In this document: piece after piece, positions 53,426 to 64,000 of the stretch
Layout of the letters: every line of letters begins with the position of its first letter
Numbering within the stretch: position 1 is the first letter of the stretch
Origin: Chrysoperla carnea
Taxonomy: Eukaryota > Arthropoda > Insecta > Neuroptera > Chrysopidae
Length of the DNA stretch: 64,000 nt
Reading direction: 5' to 3'
Assembly (NCBI RefSeq): GCF_905475395.1
Contig: NC_058342.1
Location: forward strand, 21,610,640-21,674,639
Made by a program: the position numbers and the translations under genes
Notes under the pieces: generated by a model
What the model saw: only the letters and a program-made list of their open reading frames with translations
The model's database searches: none
What the model was told of the DNA's origin: nothing

Positions 53426-53659
53426 TTATATACATGTGTTGAAGCTTCGATATGCATTGAGGTAGTTGTAAAATGCTTGGAGAGTGGGACTGGGAGTTCC
53501 ATATTTGAATAGATGAACTACAACAGATAAGCCACGATACAAGTCACTTTTTCAATATCATATAACACCTATCATACCTCTTATTTAGATGCATTGCTTA
53601 ACGCATGTATTCTGTCATACTCGTGATATTTATATGATTAGATGTAAATCGAACATTCT

Positions 53660-54540
53660 GTATAATTATTCCTATTTGAAAATTGAAAAGTCGAACGGTT
53701 ACTACCACAGTAATTGAATTTTAAAACTATTTGTTTTGTTTTAAATTGTTAATATAGTTGTGTAAAATTTTTTTTCAATATTTATGTTAAAAACATATCT
53801 AAAATAAATTTATTGTTTTGTTTTTCTTATTATAGAATAATATCATCTTAGATACTCTAGCAAGTTTTTTTCTGTCCTACCCTTATCTTCCTTATTCCTT
53901 TAACAAATTCCACGATTCACCTCTTATTTTCAAGTTTATTCTGTCTAGGTTTGACGAAAAATATACTCTCGGTCTAAAAATGTACCGCTTGGGAAAAAAT
54001 ACGGTAGACAAATGATTTGAACGAAAAAATATCATAAATTTAAATAAGAAGTTTATTAGACAAACATATTAGTTTATACAGATGCTCTCCTAATACTCTA
54101 GACATATAATTACTATTTTTAATATATTTTCACCTAATATTAATTAAGAATTTTTCATTTTTGTCACCACTTTTCTACGAAATTTGTTTTATGTTGTTTT
54201 TCGTCACGGTAAAAAGTAACCACGGCTTACGGAAACTACGGGAGCAGAATGTTACATGAACATCCTTTATATAACCAATACAATTGAACCGTATGCCAAT
54301 GTAAGTACTGAGGCCTCTTAATTTATGCTAATGCATATTTTTTTTACTTCATTATGGTTTGAAATATGTAAAAACAATATTTATTTAAAAATAATTCATA
54401 AAAATGTCATAATAATTGATAAATTCTCAACATCTATTAAAATAGTACACATAAATAATTAATCATTATTTGTATTATAATTTTTATAAAAAATAAACAA
54501 AATAAAATAAACTTCAAATATTTCTTTTATGGATCGTCTT
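53660..54540. other. AT-rich intergenic stretch
   Basis: No supported gene or repeat was recognised between the Copia-bearing element and repeat family B. Confidence 0.45.
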
Positions 54541-54544
54541 GGAA

Positions 54545-54900
54545 ACCCATTCCTTGTTCTAAAGTTTGCTGATCTCGAATTTATTATCAAATTGATTCAA
54601 TTTTCACCCCCCCCCCCATCCTTGCTTAGCTTATATAAGTAGATCCCCGAAACAATAAATATTTTTTTGAAAATTTAAGCCTTTTTAAGACATGTTAGGG
54701 GTATAATTTATTTAGGGGGTCTACATATGTAAGTTAAAAGAGAGGAAGGATGGTTGAAAATTGAATTAATTAGATCTTCAATTCCAGATCAGCAACTTTA
54801 AAAACTATCTGTTTTAAAAAAAGTATTGTTTCTTTCGGAGGTCTACTAATGTAAACTTAAAGAGGGGGGAGGGCAATAAACACACTTCGAGTTTTAAAGT
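54545..54900. repeat. Interspersed repeat family B with internal inverted copy
   Basis: TTTGAAAATTTAAGCCTTTT and GTTTGCTGATCTCGAAT are shared with 14490-14720. The segment is followed by an inverted relative from about 54715 (GGGGTCTACATATGTAAG). It includes a C10 homopolymer at 54606. Non-coding. Confidence 0.55.
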
Positions 54901-55104
54901 ATCTTCAAACTCACTTCTTTACCTTCAAAATGAGCTATGGTACTAAAAGATCAAAGATAACAAAGTTATTACTTTTTGTTTTTGTTTACTTTTAATCATG
55001 TATAAGATATTTATTTACATCATGGTCTCTCGATTATAATTGATGATTTTTAATATGATACATACAGCGTAAACTAAATATTGACAAAAATCTTGCCTAT
55101 TAAT

Positions 55105-55266
55105 CTTAATTAAAGAGAATTGAAACAAAGTAAAAATAAAAATTCAATGAGTTGAAACAATTGCACTCAGTGTCTAGAACTCGAATGGCATAATTGATAG
55201 GGCGCTTGACATGAATTCAAGAAGTCCGGGGTCGAGTGTATTTTTTTTCAATTCTCTTTAATTAAG
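55105..55266 (+). repeat. tRNA-like sequence in the loop of an inverted repeat
   Basis: Perfect 21-bp arms (55105-55125, CTTAATTAAAGAGAATTGAA and one more base; complement at 55246-55266) enclose a tRNA-like stretch at about 55186-55240. It has a D-arm-like GGCATAATTGATAGGGCG, a perfect 5-bp anticodon stem CTTGA/TCAAG with a 7-base loop, and a partial T-arm GGGGTCGAGT. Loop position 33 is not U and the T-arm is truncated, so it is a pseudogene or SINE head rather than a functional tRNA. Confidence 0.5.
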
Positions 55267-55526
55267 ATAACAAAGTTAAATGTTTGCAAATATTGTGTAT
55301 TTCATTTAAAAACAGAGAACAGGAGTAAATAATCATTTAAAGAAGTAATAAGTCTATGGTTATAAAACATTTCAATTAATAAAAAATGTTTATATTAATA
55401 ACAATAACAATTAATTTAAAATTTCATGTAGTAGTAAATTAGTAAAGTAGTAAATTGGTCAAATAATTAATTGTGTTATTTCAATTACTTTTATTGTGTA
55501 GTTATTCAAAGAGGTGTTTAATCGAA

Positions 55527-58500
55527 ATGTTGTTCTTTCTCAAATCAATTGTTATTATATTATTTATGTATATGACACTAATTGTTGCATCATTCAACAA
55601 TCACTCATCATCAGAATCAAGGATCTTAAATAAAACAGCAATGAGACATTTTTTACAAGGTGTTAATTATGAACAACGAGTATTAAATCGCCGTAGACTT
55701 ATACAATTCGCGGTTAGTTCGGTGCCGTAAATCTAGATAATTTATTTGAATGGAATTTTTAATCCTGTTCGAAGTATACTACTGTATACTAAAGAGCATG
55801 TTGGTAATCGAAAATATGGTCAAGTATAGTTTAAAATTGTTTTTAGGTGCAAAAAAAAAATGTTTTCATAATTTTAAGCTTAAGGAGATATGCAAGGATT
55901 GAACAATACTCGGGATTTCAATACAACTTTATAAATACATTTTTTTATTAACAAAAATCACAAAAAATTCCTAGGACATCGGGCTTTTTATTATTATTTT
56001 ATCGTTCAAATTTGTCTGAAAATTGATGAATCATATAAGTTATCCTTTTCAATTGGATATTTCTATATCAAAAAATCTAGAGAATGTGATAAAAAACTAT
56101 CTAAAATATTAAGACGATCTTGTAGTTTATAATAATACCATAAAAATATAAGGTTGTCGATGATATAAAAACAAAATTTTAATTTAATTATAAGTTCATC
56201 GAAGATCCATCATTTGATGAACAGAGACGACTATAGTTAGAGTATTGATGAATGAATAGCGATATCTATATTATCAAATTTATAAGCAACACTTGCACAC
56301 AATGTATTATATATGTTTGTTGTTGCGTGATAAAAATATTAACTGTTCTTTTACGTTGCATCAACGATTAGTATGAAAACAAAAATCATTGGTAAATTCA
56401 TCTAAACAGCAAACACATTCAAGACCCGTTACATGATGGGAGATCATTTTATCTATTACAATTTTACACACAAAATAGGGATCATTTTAGCCTATATAAA
56501 GGTGATCATTTTACCCCTAACGACATATTTGAATATCCTCATCAAAACTGACCTTAAAATTTATTATACGCCTATCAAACTGTGTTATTATATTATTAAA
56601 AGTCAAAAAAAGTCAAGAGTAAAACAGCCAGCCCGCAAAAACTAATGCAAAAAAATAAATTTTACGTTGAAATTTGTCTTATCATAAGTCAGAAGCAATA
56701 AAATTTCATTTTCCTATATATTTCCAACAGGATAAAAAATTTCATTCGTATGTTATCTACGCTCTTGACTGATTTTTTACCCTACTAGGTGTACGTTTTC
56801 AAGAACGAATGTGAGATCTGTCGTATGTCAAGTATTGTTCGTGGCACTTATGAAAGTTTATCTGGATCTTTTATTAATGAATTATCTCGTATGCAAAAAC
56901 AAATGTCATATATTATCACACGTGGCTATGATGAACAAATTATTAATGATAAGGAACGGATGAAATTAATTGGTTTTAGTGATATCAATTTTATATTTAC
57001 CGATAATGAAAATTGGATACGTTTTTATAAATTGGTTAGTCATTTAAAACGATTACCATTTTGGCTAGATCGAAGTCGACTTTTAATTTTAGTTGGAAAT
57101 ATAATGAATTCAACAATTAATTGGTAAGTTTTTAACATAATTGTGATAAAGACTGCTACAAAAAGTGATATAACTACCGTAAAGGGTTGAGTGGTGAAGT
57201 TGACACAAACGCATGAGCGAAACAAATGAAACGAACAAATTTCAAATATTGTTGTTTTGAGATACAACATAGTTTAAAACAATCCTTTTTTTGATTGGTT
57301 CTACTACTTATAAATATTATAACAAAATACTGATGTGATTGTCACAAACACATACTGATTAGATTTATTTTAAAAAAATTAGACTTCTTTATTAAGCCGG
57401 TTTTGACCCCCGCGACCTAAGGATTACTATTGATTTTAATGTCTTAAGTCCACCGCTGTACCAACTGCGCTATCGATGGTTGTTTTATATATATCAAAAT
57501 ATCTTATGTATTATGTTGGATACCCTCAAATTTTTAGAATTGATTTAGACTTAGCCCAATTTCATATAAAAAAAATTCAAGCTTTTTATTTAAAATTGCC
57601 GTGGTGTTCTTAATTTTTGAGTAAAATCACTAATTTTCCCTTCACGGGCTGGTAAATAGAAAAGGTAGCGTTGCATTTACGCAGTGGACCGATCAAATAT
57701 AAATTTTATTCTGAAAGTTCTTGAATAGTGATTTAATTAACAAATTGTAAAATGGAATTCATTAAAGGTACGAGCCAATGCTAAAACATCTATGGCAAAA
57801 CAAAATAACAAACGCATGCATTACTTTTTGGAATGATACTACGAGTGACATCAATACATTAACATACTATGGGTATCATAATTATACAAAAGTTGTAAAT
57901 TTGACCAATGAACAATGGTCAGGTTGTATTTTTAAAACTAAAGTGAATCGTTCAAATTTAAAAGGACATTCTGTTAATGTTTATACATTTGGACAAAGTA
58001 ATCGATTGTATGGCATGGATGTTACAGGTAACAGTTCATGTTTTTACCAAAAACTCCATCTAGTATAGTAAATGAACATTTTTCTTACGAAAAAATTGTT
58101 TTCTGGATGTATTGACTTGCGATTTTTTGCATTTCCTTCAGAAAATTATCCTAAAAAAGTCTAAATGGTTTAAAGCGGAACTTTTTAGTTTTAATCCCCG
58201 CACCATTGGGGTGAGGCTAGTTACTAAATTAAATCAGGCACTAATAATAATAATAATAATAATAAAACCAAAGAGAGGGGTACCACAAGTGGGTCCCTAG
58301 CAACCAGACGAAGAGTCCTCTGTGCCCTCTTTGAGAAGGATCTGTCAGTCGAAGACGAGGCGTCTTCGGGTAGGAGGCGCTATTAAAATCAGATGAAGCT
58401 AAACGATTCTGTCGAGGCCAGATGCCACACAGAAAGCCCACAGCATCTCCGTCGAGATCTCTCCCAGGATAGATGGATCCAAGGTTTCGAACCCGAACTT

Positions 58501-60832
58501 CTGAACCTATCCTCCATACAGTCATCCTCCATACAGGCTCTACAAGTGAGATTATTAGCAATCCCCATATTGTGAAGATGATAGTTCAATCGACAGTGTC
58601 CTAGTTGTGGTTATAATACACAGTTTGGCTTGTCGCATGCCCTGCGCAAAATCCCAGTAATCAAGATGGGCTTGCCGTAGCCATTCTTTGATTCGGTAAA
58701 TTACAGAGCATCTTGCTATGGGAATGACAGGCTAAGGTTAAATTTGGAATAATTTTAAATCAAGCCGGTTTTTATAGGACCGATAGTTTTGGACATACAG
58801 CTTTTCAAAGATTCTCTATCTTTTCAAGTTAGATATTTTTTTCGCAAAATTTCATCTTGTAAACCGTTGCAGATAAAACAAAAGTATAAGTATAACAAAT
58901 GTTCCTTATAAAAAATAAACAACTTTTGTTTGAAACATTTTTTCGTAAAGATCTGTTTACCCGTGAAGGCGCAAATTAGGACAACATTTTGGTGTCTATT
59001 TTATACAAAACTATAAAAGATAGGGAGTTGAAAATTTGCAGGTAACTTCAACTAGTGGCTTGTGAAACATTCTAGAAAAACGAAACAAAAAATTATGGAA
59101 AATGATTTTTCGAAAATTTTTGAAATTTTCAGCACTTAACAAGATGAAATTTTGCGTAAAATCCTGTAGGTTGATAAAATAGACAAACTTTGAAAAGCTG
59201 TGTCTCCGAAACTATCGGTCTGATAAAAGCCGGTCTTATATCAAATTGTTGCAAAATTAACCTTCTTTAAAACTACACAATTTTTGATAAAAAACCAGTC
59301 CTTCCGGGTCAAAATCTGGAATAAGGTCAAAACTTTCGAAGTTTTTCTTATTTTGGGCACGATCCAGTCGTTTGCCGAGGTCGAAAACTTGGATTTAACA
59401 TTGCCTTTACATTGCAAACAACGTATGAAAAAAATTAAAATACCTGATTTGATGTAAGGTTCACCCACTTTACATGTATAATTTGACTGAATCAAATGAT
59501 CTCTATATTACAGGCTCAACTGAAGATGAAACAAATTCTATTTACATAACATTAATACAATCAACTTTAAATGCAAACTACAATATATTTAGTTTTACTG
59601 ATCTACCAGAAGATCGCATACAATATCAACAAATTTTTGAAAATAAATCAAAATCCTTATCAATAAGATTGGAAGAATTTTTTATGTATGCAATTAAAAA
59701 ATATGATATTGAAATATTTTTTGATGCAAACAGTATCTTTGACACTGACGAATTGGAGAGTTTACCACCACATGCTCAAGACGATTTATGCATAGTTGTA
59801 CGTAGTGCTCGCATTAAACCAAGTTATTTGTATATTTTACTAATATTTAAACCATTGTTATGGTTATTAATCATTTGTAATTTAATTGTAACTTCCATCG
59901 CCTATAAATATGTTATTTTATATAAATATGCAAATTCAATTACTTTTACTGAGTGCTTATTACAACTACTTCGAGGATTATTAGCCTCAAGCATGCATAT
60001 CGATTTTTCTAAATTGCCTCAATTAAGCGATTTATATAAATTAGCAATAAAAATTATTTTAATTTCATGGCATTTTGTTGGATTAATAATTAGTGGGTCG
60101 GTAATGGCGGTGTTATTAAAGGTTTTAATTATTCCAAAATTTTATAATCAAATTAATACCTTAAAGGAATTATTATCTTTAGATAACTTTACACTGTTTG
60201 CATTTCCACAAACAATAGAACAGTTTACCGAATTGTGGGGTGAAGGTAATGCTTTTTCATCCTTATTTTCACCGATTAACTTCACATCGGATACAGGTAA
60301 TTTATATAATCAAATGTGTTTAATGTCAATGCGTCAATTTATTGGTTTAATGTTGACACCAATTGATGCCCGTAAATTTATGATTGCTTGTCAATTTAAT
60401 CGTAGCATACCGGATGCTCCTCAATACCATATATTACGGGAATCCCCTTTACCAAAAGTGAATACATTTAATACACCGCGTGGTTCACAATATGTGCCTA
60501 TTTTGACCACATTTATTTTGTGGTTTAGTGAAAGCGGTATACGTAATAAATGGTTAAATGTTGTACATGATATTAATGCAAGATATCAGAAACGATTATT
60601 TTTACGACAACGTAGAGATAATTTTTTTGATCAAAATTTTAATATTATACAAATGGAAAATTTAATTTTGATATTTTTCTTGCTATTTTTTGGGTGCTTA
60701 ATTGCATTTTTTGTTTTTCTAATTGAATTATATTTAGGAGGGAAAAATAAACCCAAGAAGTTTACAACAAATTTTCGTCACAAATGGAATATAAAATGTC
60801 GAAAAGAGATCCATCGAATATACATTGAATAA
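55527..60832 (+). CDS. Divergent insect ionotropic receptor, IR-B
   Basis: Four coding exons join in frame: 55527-55712, 56789-57123, 57768-58027 and 59514-60832 (phases 0, 2, 1), predicting 699 residues. The N-terminus MLFFLKSIVIILFMYMTLIV is a signal peptide. The extracellular region is followed by membrane segments ILLIFKPLLWLLIICNLIVT and AIKIILISWHFVGLIISGSV. Then come the family phrase IPKFYNQINTLKELL, an S2-like region, and a last helix LILIFFLLFFGCLIAFFVFL. The gene is in the same orientation as IR-A, with the homologous phase-1 intron before the ligand-binding part but without IR-A's last intron. The first donor is GTTAGT, a weaker site, so exon 1 is the least certain. Likely a chemosensory channel subunit. 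Confidence 0.82.
57404..57480 (-). pseudogene. tRNA-like sequence in IR-B intron 2
   Basis: On the minus strand GATAGCGCAGTTGGTACAGC resembles an A box/D-arm, GGACTTAAGACATT resembles an anticodon arm with TAA, and GGGGGTCAAAACC resembles a degenerate B box. The stems are imperfect. It is probably a tRNA-Leu-like pseudogene or SINE head. Confidence 0.4.
57500..57620 (+). repeat. Interspersed repeat family C, partial copy in IR-B intron 2
   Basis: Shares TTTAGACTTAGCCCAATTTC, ATATAAAAAAAATTCAAGC and AAATTGCCGTGGTG with the family C copies in cyclin E intron 4 and IR-A intron 1. Confidence 0.5.
58095..58215 (+). repeat. Interspersed repeat family D in IR-B intron 3
   Basis: Matches 14155-14290: TGTATTGACTTGCGATTTTT, AGAAAATTATCCTAAAAAAG and AAGCGGAACTTTTTAGTT, then a CCC/GGGGTGA palindromic end. 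Confidence 0.6.
58241..58620 (-). mobile_element. 3' end of a non-LTR retrotransposon in IR-B intron 3
   Basis: On the minus strand, CRLNYHLHNMGIANN followed by LTCRACMEDD matches the C-terminal end of insect non-LTR polyproteins, where the RNase H domain is followed by a Cys motif (G-H-x-x-L-N-Y-H-L then C-R-x-C-x-x-x-x-E). The frame then breaks. The element ends in an (ATT)n microsatellite (about 58241-58264 as TAA repeats on the plus strand), as seen at the tails of I-type elements. It is 5' truncated and more GC-rich than its surroundings. Confidence 0.6.
58855..59200 (+). repeat. Interspersed repeat family A, copy in IR-B intron 3
   Basis: Shares CATCTTGTAAACCGTTGCAG, AATAAACAACTTTTGTTTG and a GGTGTCTATTTTAT segment with the copies in cyclin E introns. 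AAATTTCATCTTG near 58849 and its inverse near 59142 also form a small foldback around the right half. Confidence 0.6.
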
Positions 60833-60837
60833 ATGAA

Positions 60838-61655
60838 GTTTATGAATAGACACTTCCAGTAAATTTTCGATGTACCAAAAACACGTCGAATCGATTTTAG
60901 GAACCAAAAAAATTATTCCTATAATAAAATATTTACATTTAAAGTGTTTTAATTAAAAAATTAAAGAATCATGACGTCATCTGTTATGACAATTCATAGT
61001 ATATACATAACTAACACAATATAAACAGTTTAATTTTGTATAAGTTTAAGTTTTATTGAGTTTAATTATTATTTAAATTTAAGTGCACTTTCATCTACCA
61101 ACATTTCATTTACAAAACAAATATAATAGCAGACATAAAATTTCTATGCATCATATGATTATGACATATGACTACGACAAGGACATAGGATAACTCACTG
61201 GCAGTCTTCTCTCTCATTCATCATGTCGCATTCACTTACAGGCTAGCAGATCCCTTGCGTTCTCTATCTATATAAACTCTTTGGATTCAATACTATTCAT
61301 AAAAGATTTTTATATTAGCTTGCAAAAATTTGAACTTTACCATTAAATTTTTAATTAAATTAAAGATTAAAAAACGGTTTCGATAGCGTAGAGATGACAT
61401 TTTTTAGTCTTTCAACTAACTTTTAAGACAAAAAAACGGGAAAAAAAACTTTTTTTTTTGGAAGTATCTATTCAGTTCAAATGCAAATGCCGCTTATGCA
61501 TTGTAAGAGTAAATCGATGTTTATACAGTGTTTAAAAAAATTGTAGATTTTAAATATATTGTAATCATAATTGTAACTTTACAAATATATAATTAATGTA
61601 CAAAATTTTGGCAAGTTGTTATTAAACGAAATTGCAGACTTATTTTAATGATTTT
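60838..61655. other. 3' flank of IR-B and AT-rich spacer
   Basis: An AATAAA near 60926 is a plausible polyadenylation signal for IR-B. The remaining sequence has no supported gene. Confidence 0.4.
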
Positions 61656-61661
61656 TTGCAG

Positions 61662-61728
61662 AAAAAGTTCTGAATGGATTATTTGAATTTTATTTACGGC
61701 GGAGAGATAAAAATAAAAGATATTTAAG
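61662..61728 (+). CDS. Candidate small internal exon, gene unassigned
   Basis: A TTTTTTGCAG acceptor (ending 61661) and an AAG/GTAAAT donor (61729) bound 67 bp. One frame is fully open and reads KVLNGLFEFYLRRRDKNKRY. The composition and flanking signals fit a real exon, but no partner exon was found within the window; a downstream exon could lie beyond 64000. It could also be chance. Confidence 0.25.
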
Positions 61729-61796
61729 GTAAATTTTCGTCATCGGAAAAAAGGACAATATCGAAACAGTAGTTATATTCAATTCAATCGAATATA

Positions 61797-62902
61797 CAGT
61801 GGAACTTGGATAAGTGGGATCGGGATAAGTGAGAAACCTCCATGACTGAAACTCATGCTGAGGTCTCAACACTTTGACACTGAATTACCTCTGTGGGACG
61901 AAACAAACCTCTATATCTGGGATTCGTTCTATCGATTTTATCGTCAAAGTTACCTCTCTATAACTGAAACAGCGAGTAAATTTTATATGAATTAGCCTCT
62001 GTAACTGAGATAACATCGTTCTGTTTGTTATTACTTACTTATTCTTATGCTACCCACAAATTCCGCACTTAATTAATTTTGAGCCTCAAGTTTTAGTTTT
62101 GCTTTACTATACGAAATACATAGGAATGTTTATTTGCAAATACATATTTATTGATTATTATTGGTTGTTTATTTGATTATACAAATTGTTATTTGAAAAA
62201 TGCTAAAAGAAGGCTCAAAACTGAAGTTAATATCTTTTTATAAAAGTGGGAAGACACGCGATGAAGTCTGTGCCGAATTCAATGTGACAAAATCTTCTCT
62301 TTGTATAATAATTCAGAATAAAGATAAAATTCAATCACAATGTTCTGAAGGACAAGGGAAACTAAAAACGTGTATGTTTATCAGAATATTCTGAACTTGA
62401 AGAGTATTTGCTAACATGGGTCAAACAACTTCGTAACAAAAACGTTCCGATAAGTGGACCCATGATTAAAGAAAAGGCACAAGATTTTGCGCGAAGACTT
62501 TATAATTTTTGTAGCAGCAATGGTTGGTTGGAATGGGTTTAAAAAAGAAACGGTATAATTTTCAAAGCAACTTGTGAAGAAAGTAACGCTGTCGATGTTA
62601 ATAAATGTAGCCAATGGATTGAAGACCTGCCAGTTTTTCTGCGCAATTATTCAATTATTCTGTTGATGATATTTTATAAGTGTCTATCCGATAAAATTTT
62701 CACCTTAAAAGGTGAGTCCTGTCATGGCGGAAAACTTGGTAAAGAGCGCGTTACAATAGTTCTGGGTGCTAACATCTCAGGAACTGAAAAGCTGATTAAA
62801 GCTCATTATTTTATACGTTATTTAATTTAATAATTGTACCTCTATAACTAAAATAATCTGTATTCTGATGATACCTTGATGTGTCACTTAACCAGGTTCT
62901 AC
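61797..62902 (+). mobile_element. Pogo/Tigger-like DNA transposon, second copy
   Basis: It starts CAGTGGAACTTGGATAAGTG next to TA and ends, inverted, with GTAGAACCTGGTTAAGTG, Tigger-type terminal repeats. The interior encodes, with frameshifts, a pogo/CENP-B-like HTH (MLKEGSKLKLISFYKSGKTR, VTKSSLCIIIQNKDK) and a second HTH with ISGPMIKEKAQDFARRL and SNGWLEW. It also encodes DDE-domain pieces: WIEDLPVFLRNY and DKIFTLKGESCHGGK, then KERVTIVLGANISGTEKL. Stops, and loss of the first catalytic region, mean it is inactive. The subterminal CTCTATAACTGAAA-type repeats recur in copy 1 at 18130-18881. Confidence 0.8.
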
Positions 62903-64000
62903 CTTTGAAAATACACTACTGGAATTGTTAACAGAGTGAGAACCACGTCTCAAAGTAGATTATAAAGTAGATTGACAAGGATAATAAATGCCGAAGCATA
63001 ATCATAATACGCTTCTTATATGTGTTAATATACAACATAATATCCTGGCGCGTATTTAAAATAAGATTATACCACTTTTAAATAAAGTTAAAACAGTATA
63101 TTTTGTACAAACTACCTTTAAAAAAATTTTTTTTTTCATAGAATTAACACAAAATTATCTAACAATATTACTCTTTTGAACGTTAAAACAAAATAAATTT
63201 TTATGTGCAGTTGTGAATGTGAAATATAAACAGATCATTGATGCAGCTGATTCCGGTCATACGATCATGCGCATTGAATACCATCCTTCGGTATTATGCG
63301 TTTCTCTATCAGCTGTTTGAATATTGTATTTTTGTCTTTGTTAATCTACTCTGTGAAGCCAAAATATACATACATACTTAGTATACGCTGGGCTCATCTA
63401 TTTAAGTATATGACCTAAGGGTTCTACTGTATATCAATCAATCGGTCAATTATATCTAACCTGTTATGAGTCTCTGCCTCATGAAGGTTATAGAACAGGA
63501 GAAAGATCGCTATGTACTAAAGCATTAGCGTACCTGTCCCTAAAAATTTGTAGAATTTATAGTTAATTTTTAAGCCACCAGCCGTGCTGTCATCAAGAAG
63601 TAGTATCTGTAAAGTTAGCTGTTGTTGTTAGCATAATGTACAAATTGATATATCATTTGAAATTAGCGCACAACAGCCCGCTTTTATTGATACTACGTAT
63701 TTATCGCAGCGCCTCACTTATTTTATCCATATTTCGGGGACAATATTTTCTATAGCCATCGTTCTCCTGCCTATATGCTTCATGCTCTGCCTTATGATTC
63801 TATATGTAACATACAGTACCTATGCCCTCTTACCTCTTTAAAAATGCATAGATAAACCTTACCTTACTAAAATTTACTTCTAAAACTGTTGTTCCTTGAT
63901 GTTTGTTTTCGCGAGCAGGAATACTCAATTGAATTTCTAATTGATAAGACATGCGATTCATCAAATCTCACAACCTACCCTTCACCACCTTTTTCAGAAT
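62903..64000. other. Window end without recognised gene
   Basis: Apart from the dispersed repeat at 63475-63555, partner of 24135-24205, no coding or RNA feature could be supported. The sequence is less AT-rich in places (63560-63850), but frames are short on both strands. Confidence 0.4.
63475..63555 (+). repeat. Dispersed repeat, partner of 24135-24205
   Basis: CTCATGAAGGTTATAGAACA, AAGATCGCTATGTACTAAAG and CCTGTCCCTAAAAATTT correspond, inverted, to 24135-24205. Confidence 0.5.

Larger units (their letters stand above)
48868..53655. mobile_element. Non-autonomous inverted-repeat element disrupted by Copia
   Basis: Left segment GTTCGATTTACATCT, AAATATCACGAGTATGAC and GCGTTAAGTAATGCATCTAA (48868-48946) is matched inverted at about 53575-53655, giving terminal repeats of roughly 80 bp. 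The inner part (GTGTTGAAGCTTCGATATGC, 53436 onward) matches 45285-45400. Without the Copia insertion the element would be about 310 bp. No transposase is encoded. The target duplication of this outer element was not resolved. Confidence 0.7.

Overview
This window is an AT-rich nuclear segment of an insect genome. I cannot name the order from sequence alone. The evidence is: a spliced cyclin E gene, two spliced insect-type ionotropic receptor (IR) genes, a C2H2 zinc-finger gene, and many transposable elements of classes typical of arthropods (Copia, Penelope-like, Helitron, hAT, piggyBac, pogo/Tigger, non-LTR). Canonical GT-AG introns join frames exactly in the main genes, so this is host chromosome rather than bacterial or viral DNA.

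Layout. 0.3-2.7 kb: a tandem array of decayed units that appear to encode a linker-histone-like domain plus a Cys/Lys/Arg-rich tail. 2.8-11 kb: mostly gene-poor, with transposon-derived gene remnants, a THAP fragment and a SWIM fragment head to head, and inverted repeats. 12.0-20.7 kb: cyclin E (+), five coding exons, with introns filled by repeats and a Tigger copy. 21-25 kb: inverted repeats and a promoter-like block. 25.2-26.2 kb: an intronless eight-finger C2H2 protein. 26.7-40.1 kb: a dense transposon and endogenous-virus graveyard, mostly on the minus strand. It holds a non-LTR remnant, a 1-kb foldback, two Penelope-like elements (one split by a short Helitron), hAT, Gypsy and piggyBac fragments, an endogenous RNA-virus helicase fragment, and a SWIM plus YqaJ-nuclease gene with a good intron.

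40.4-47.1 kb and 55.5-60.8 kb: two divergent IR genes in the same orientation, IR-A (673 aa predicted) and IR-B (699 aa predicted). They share a phase-1 intron just before the ligand-binding region and look like a tandem receptor cluster. Between them are a hAT element inserted 18 bp after the IR-A stop codon (8-bp target duplication) and a full-length, apparently intact Copia retrotransposon whose two 225-bp LTRs differ at one visible base. 60.8-64 kb: AT-rich DNA, a second Tigger copy, and one unassigned exon-like segment.

The real host genes are cyclin E (G1/S control), the zinc-finger gene, and the two chemosensory-type receptors. Nearly everything else is mobile-element-derived, and several insertions can be ordered in time from nesting and target-site duplications. 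All similarities were recognised by eye; no search was run.
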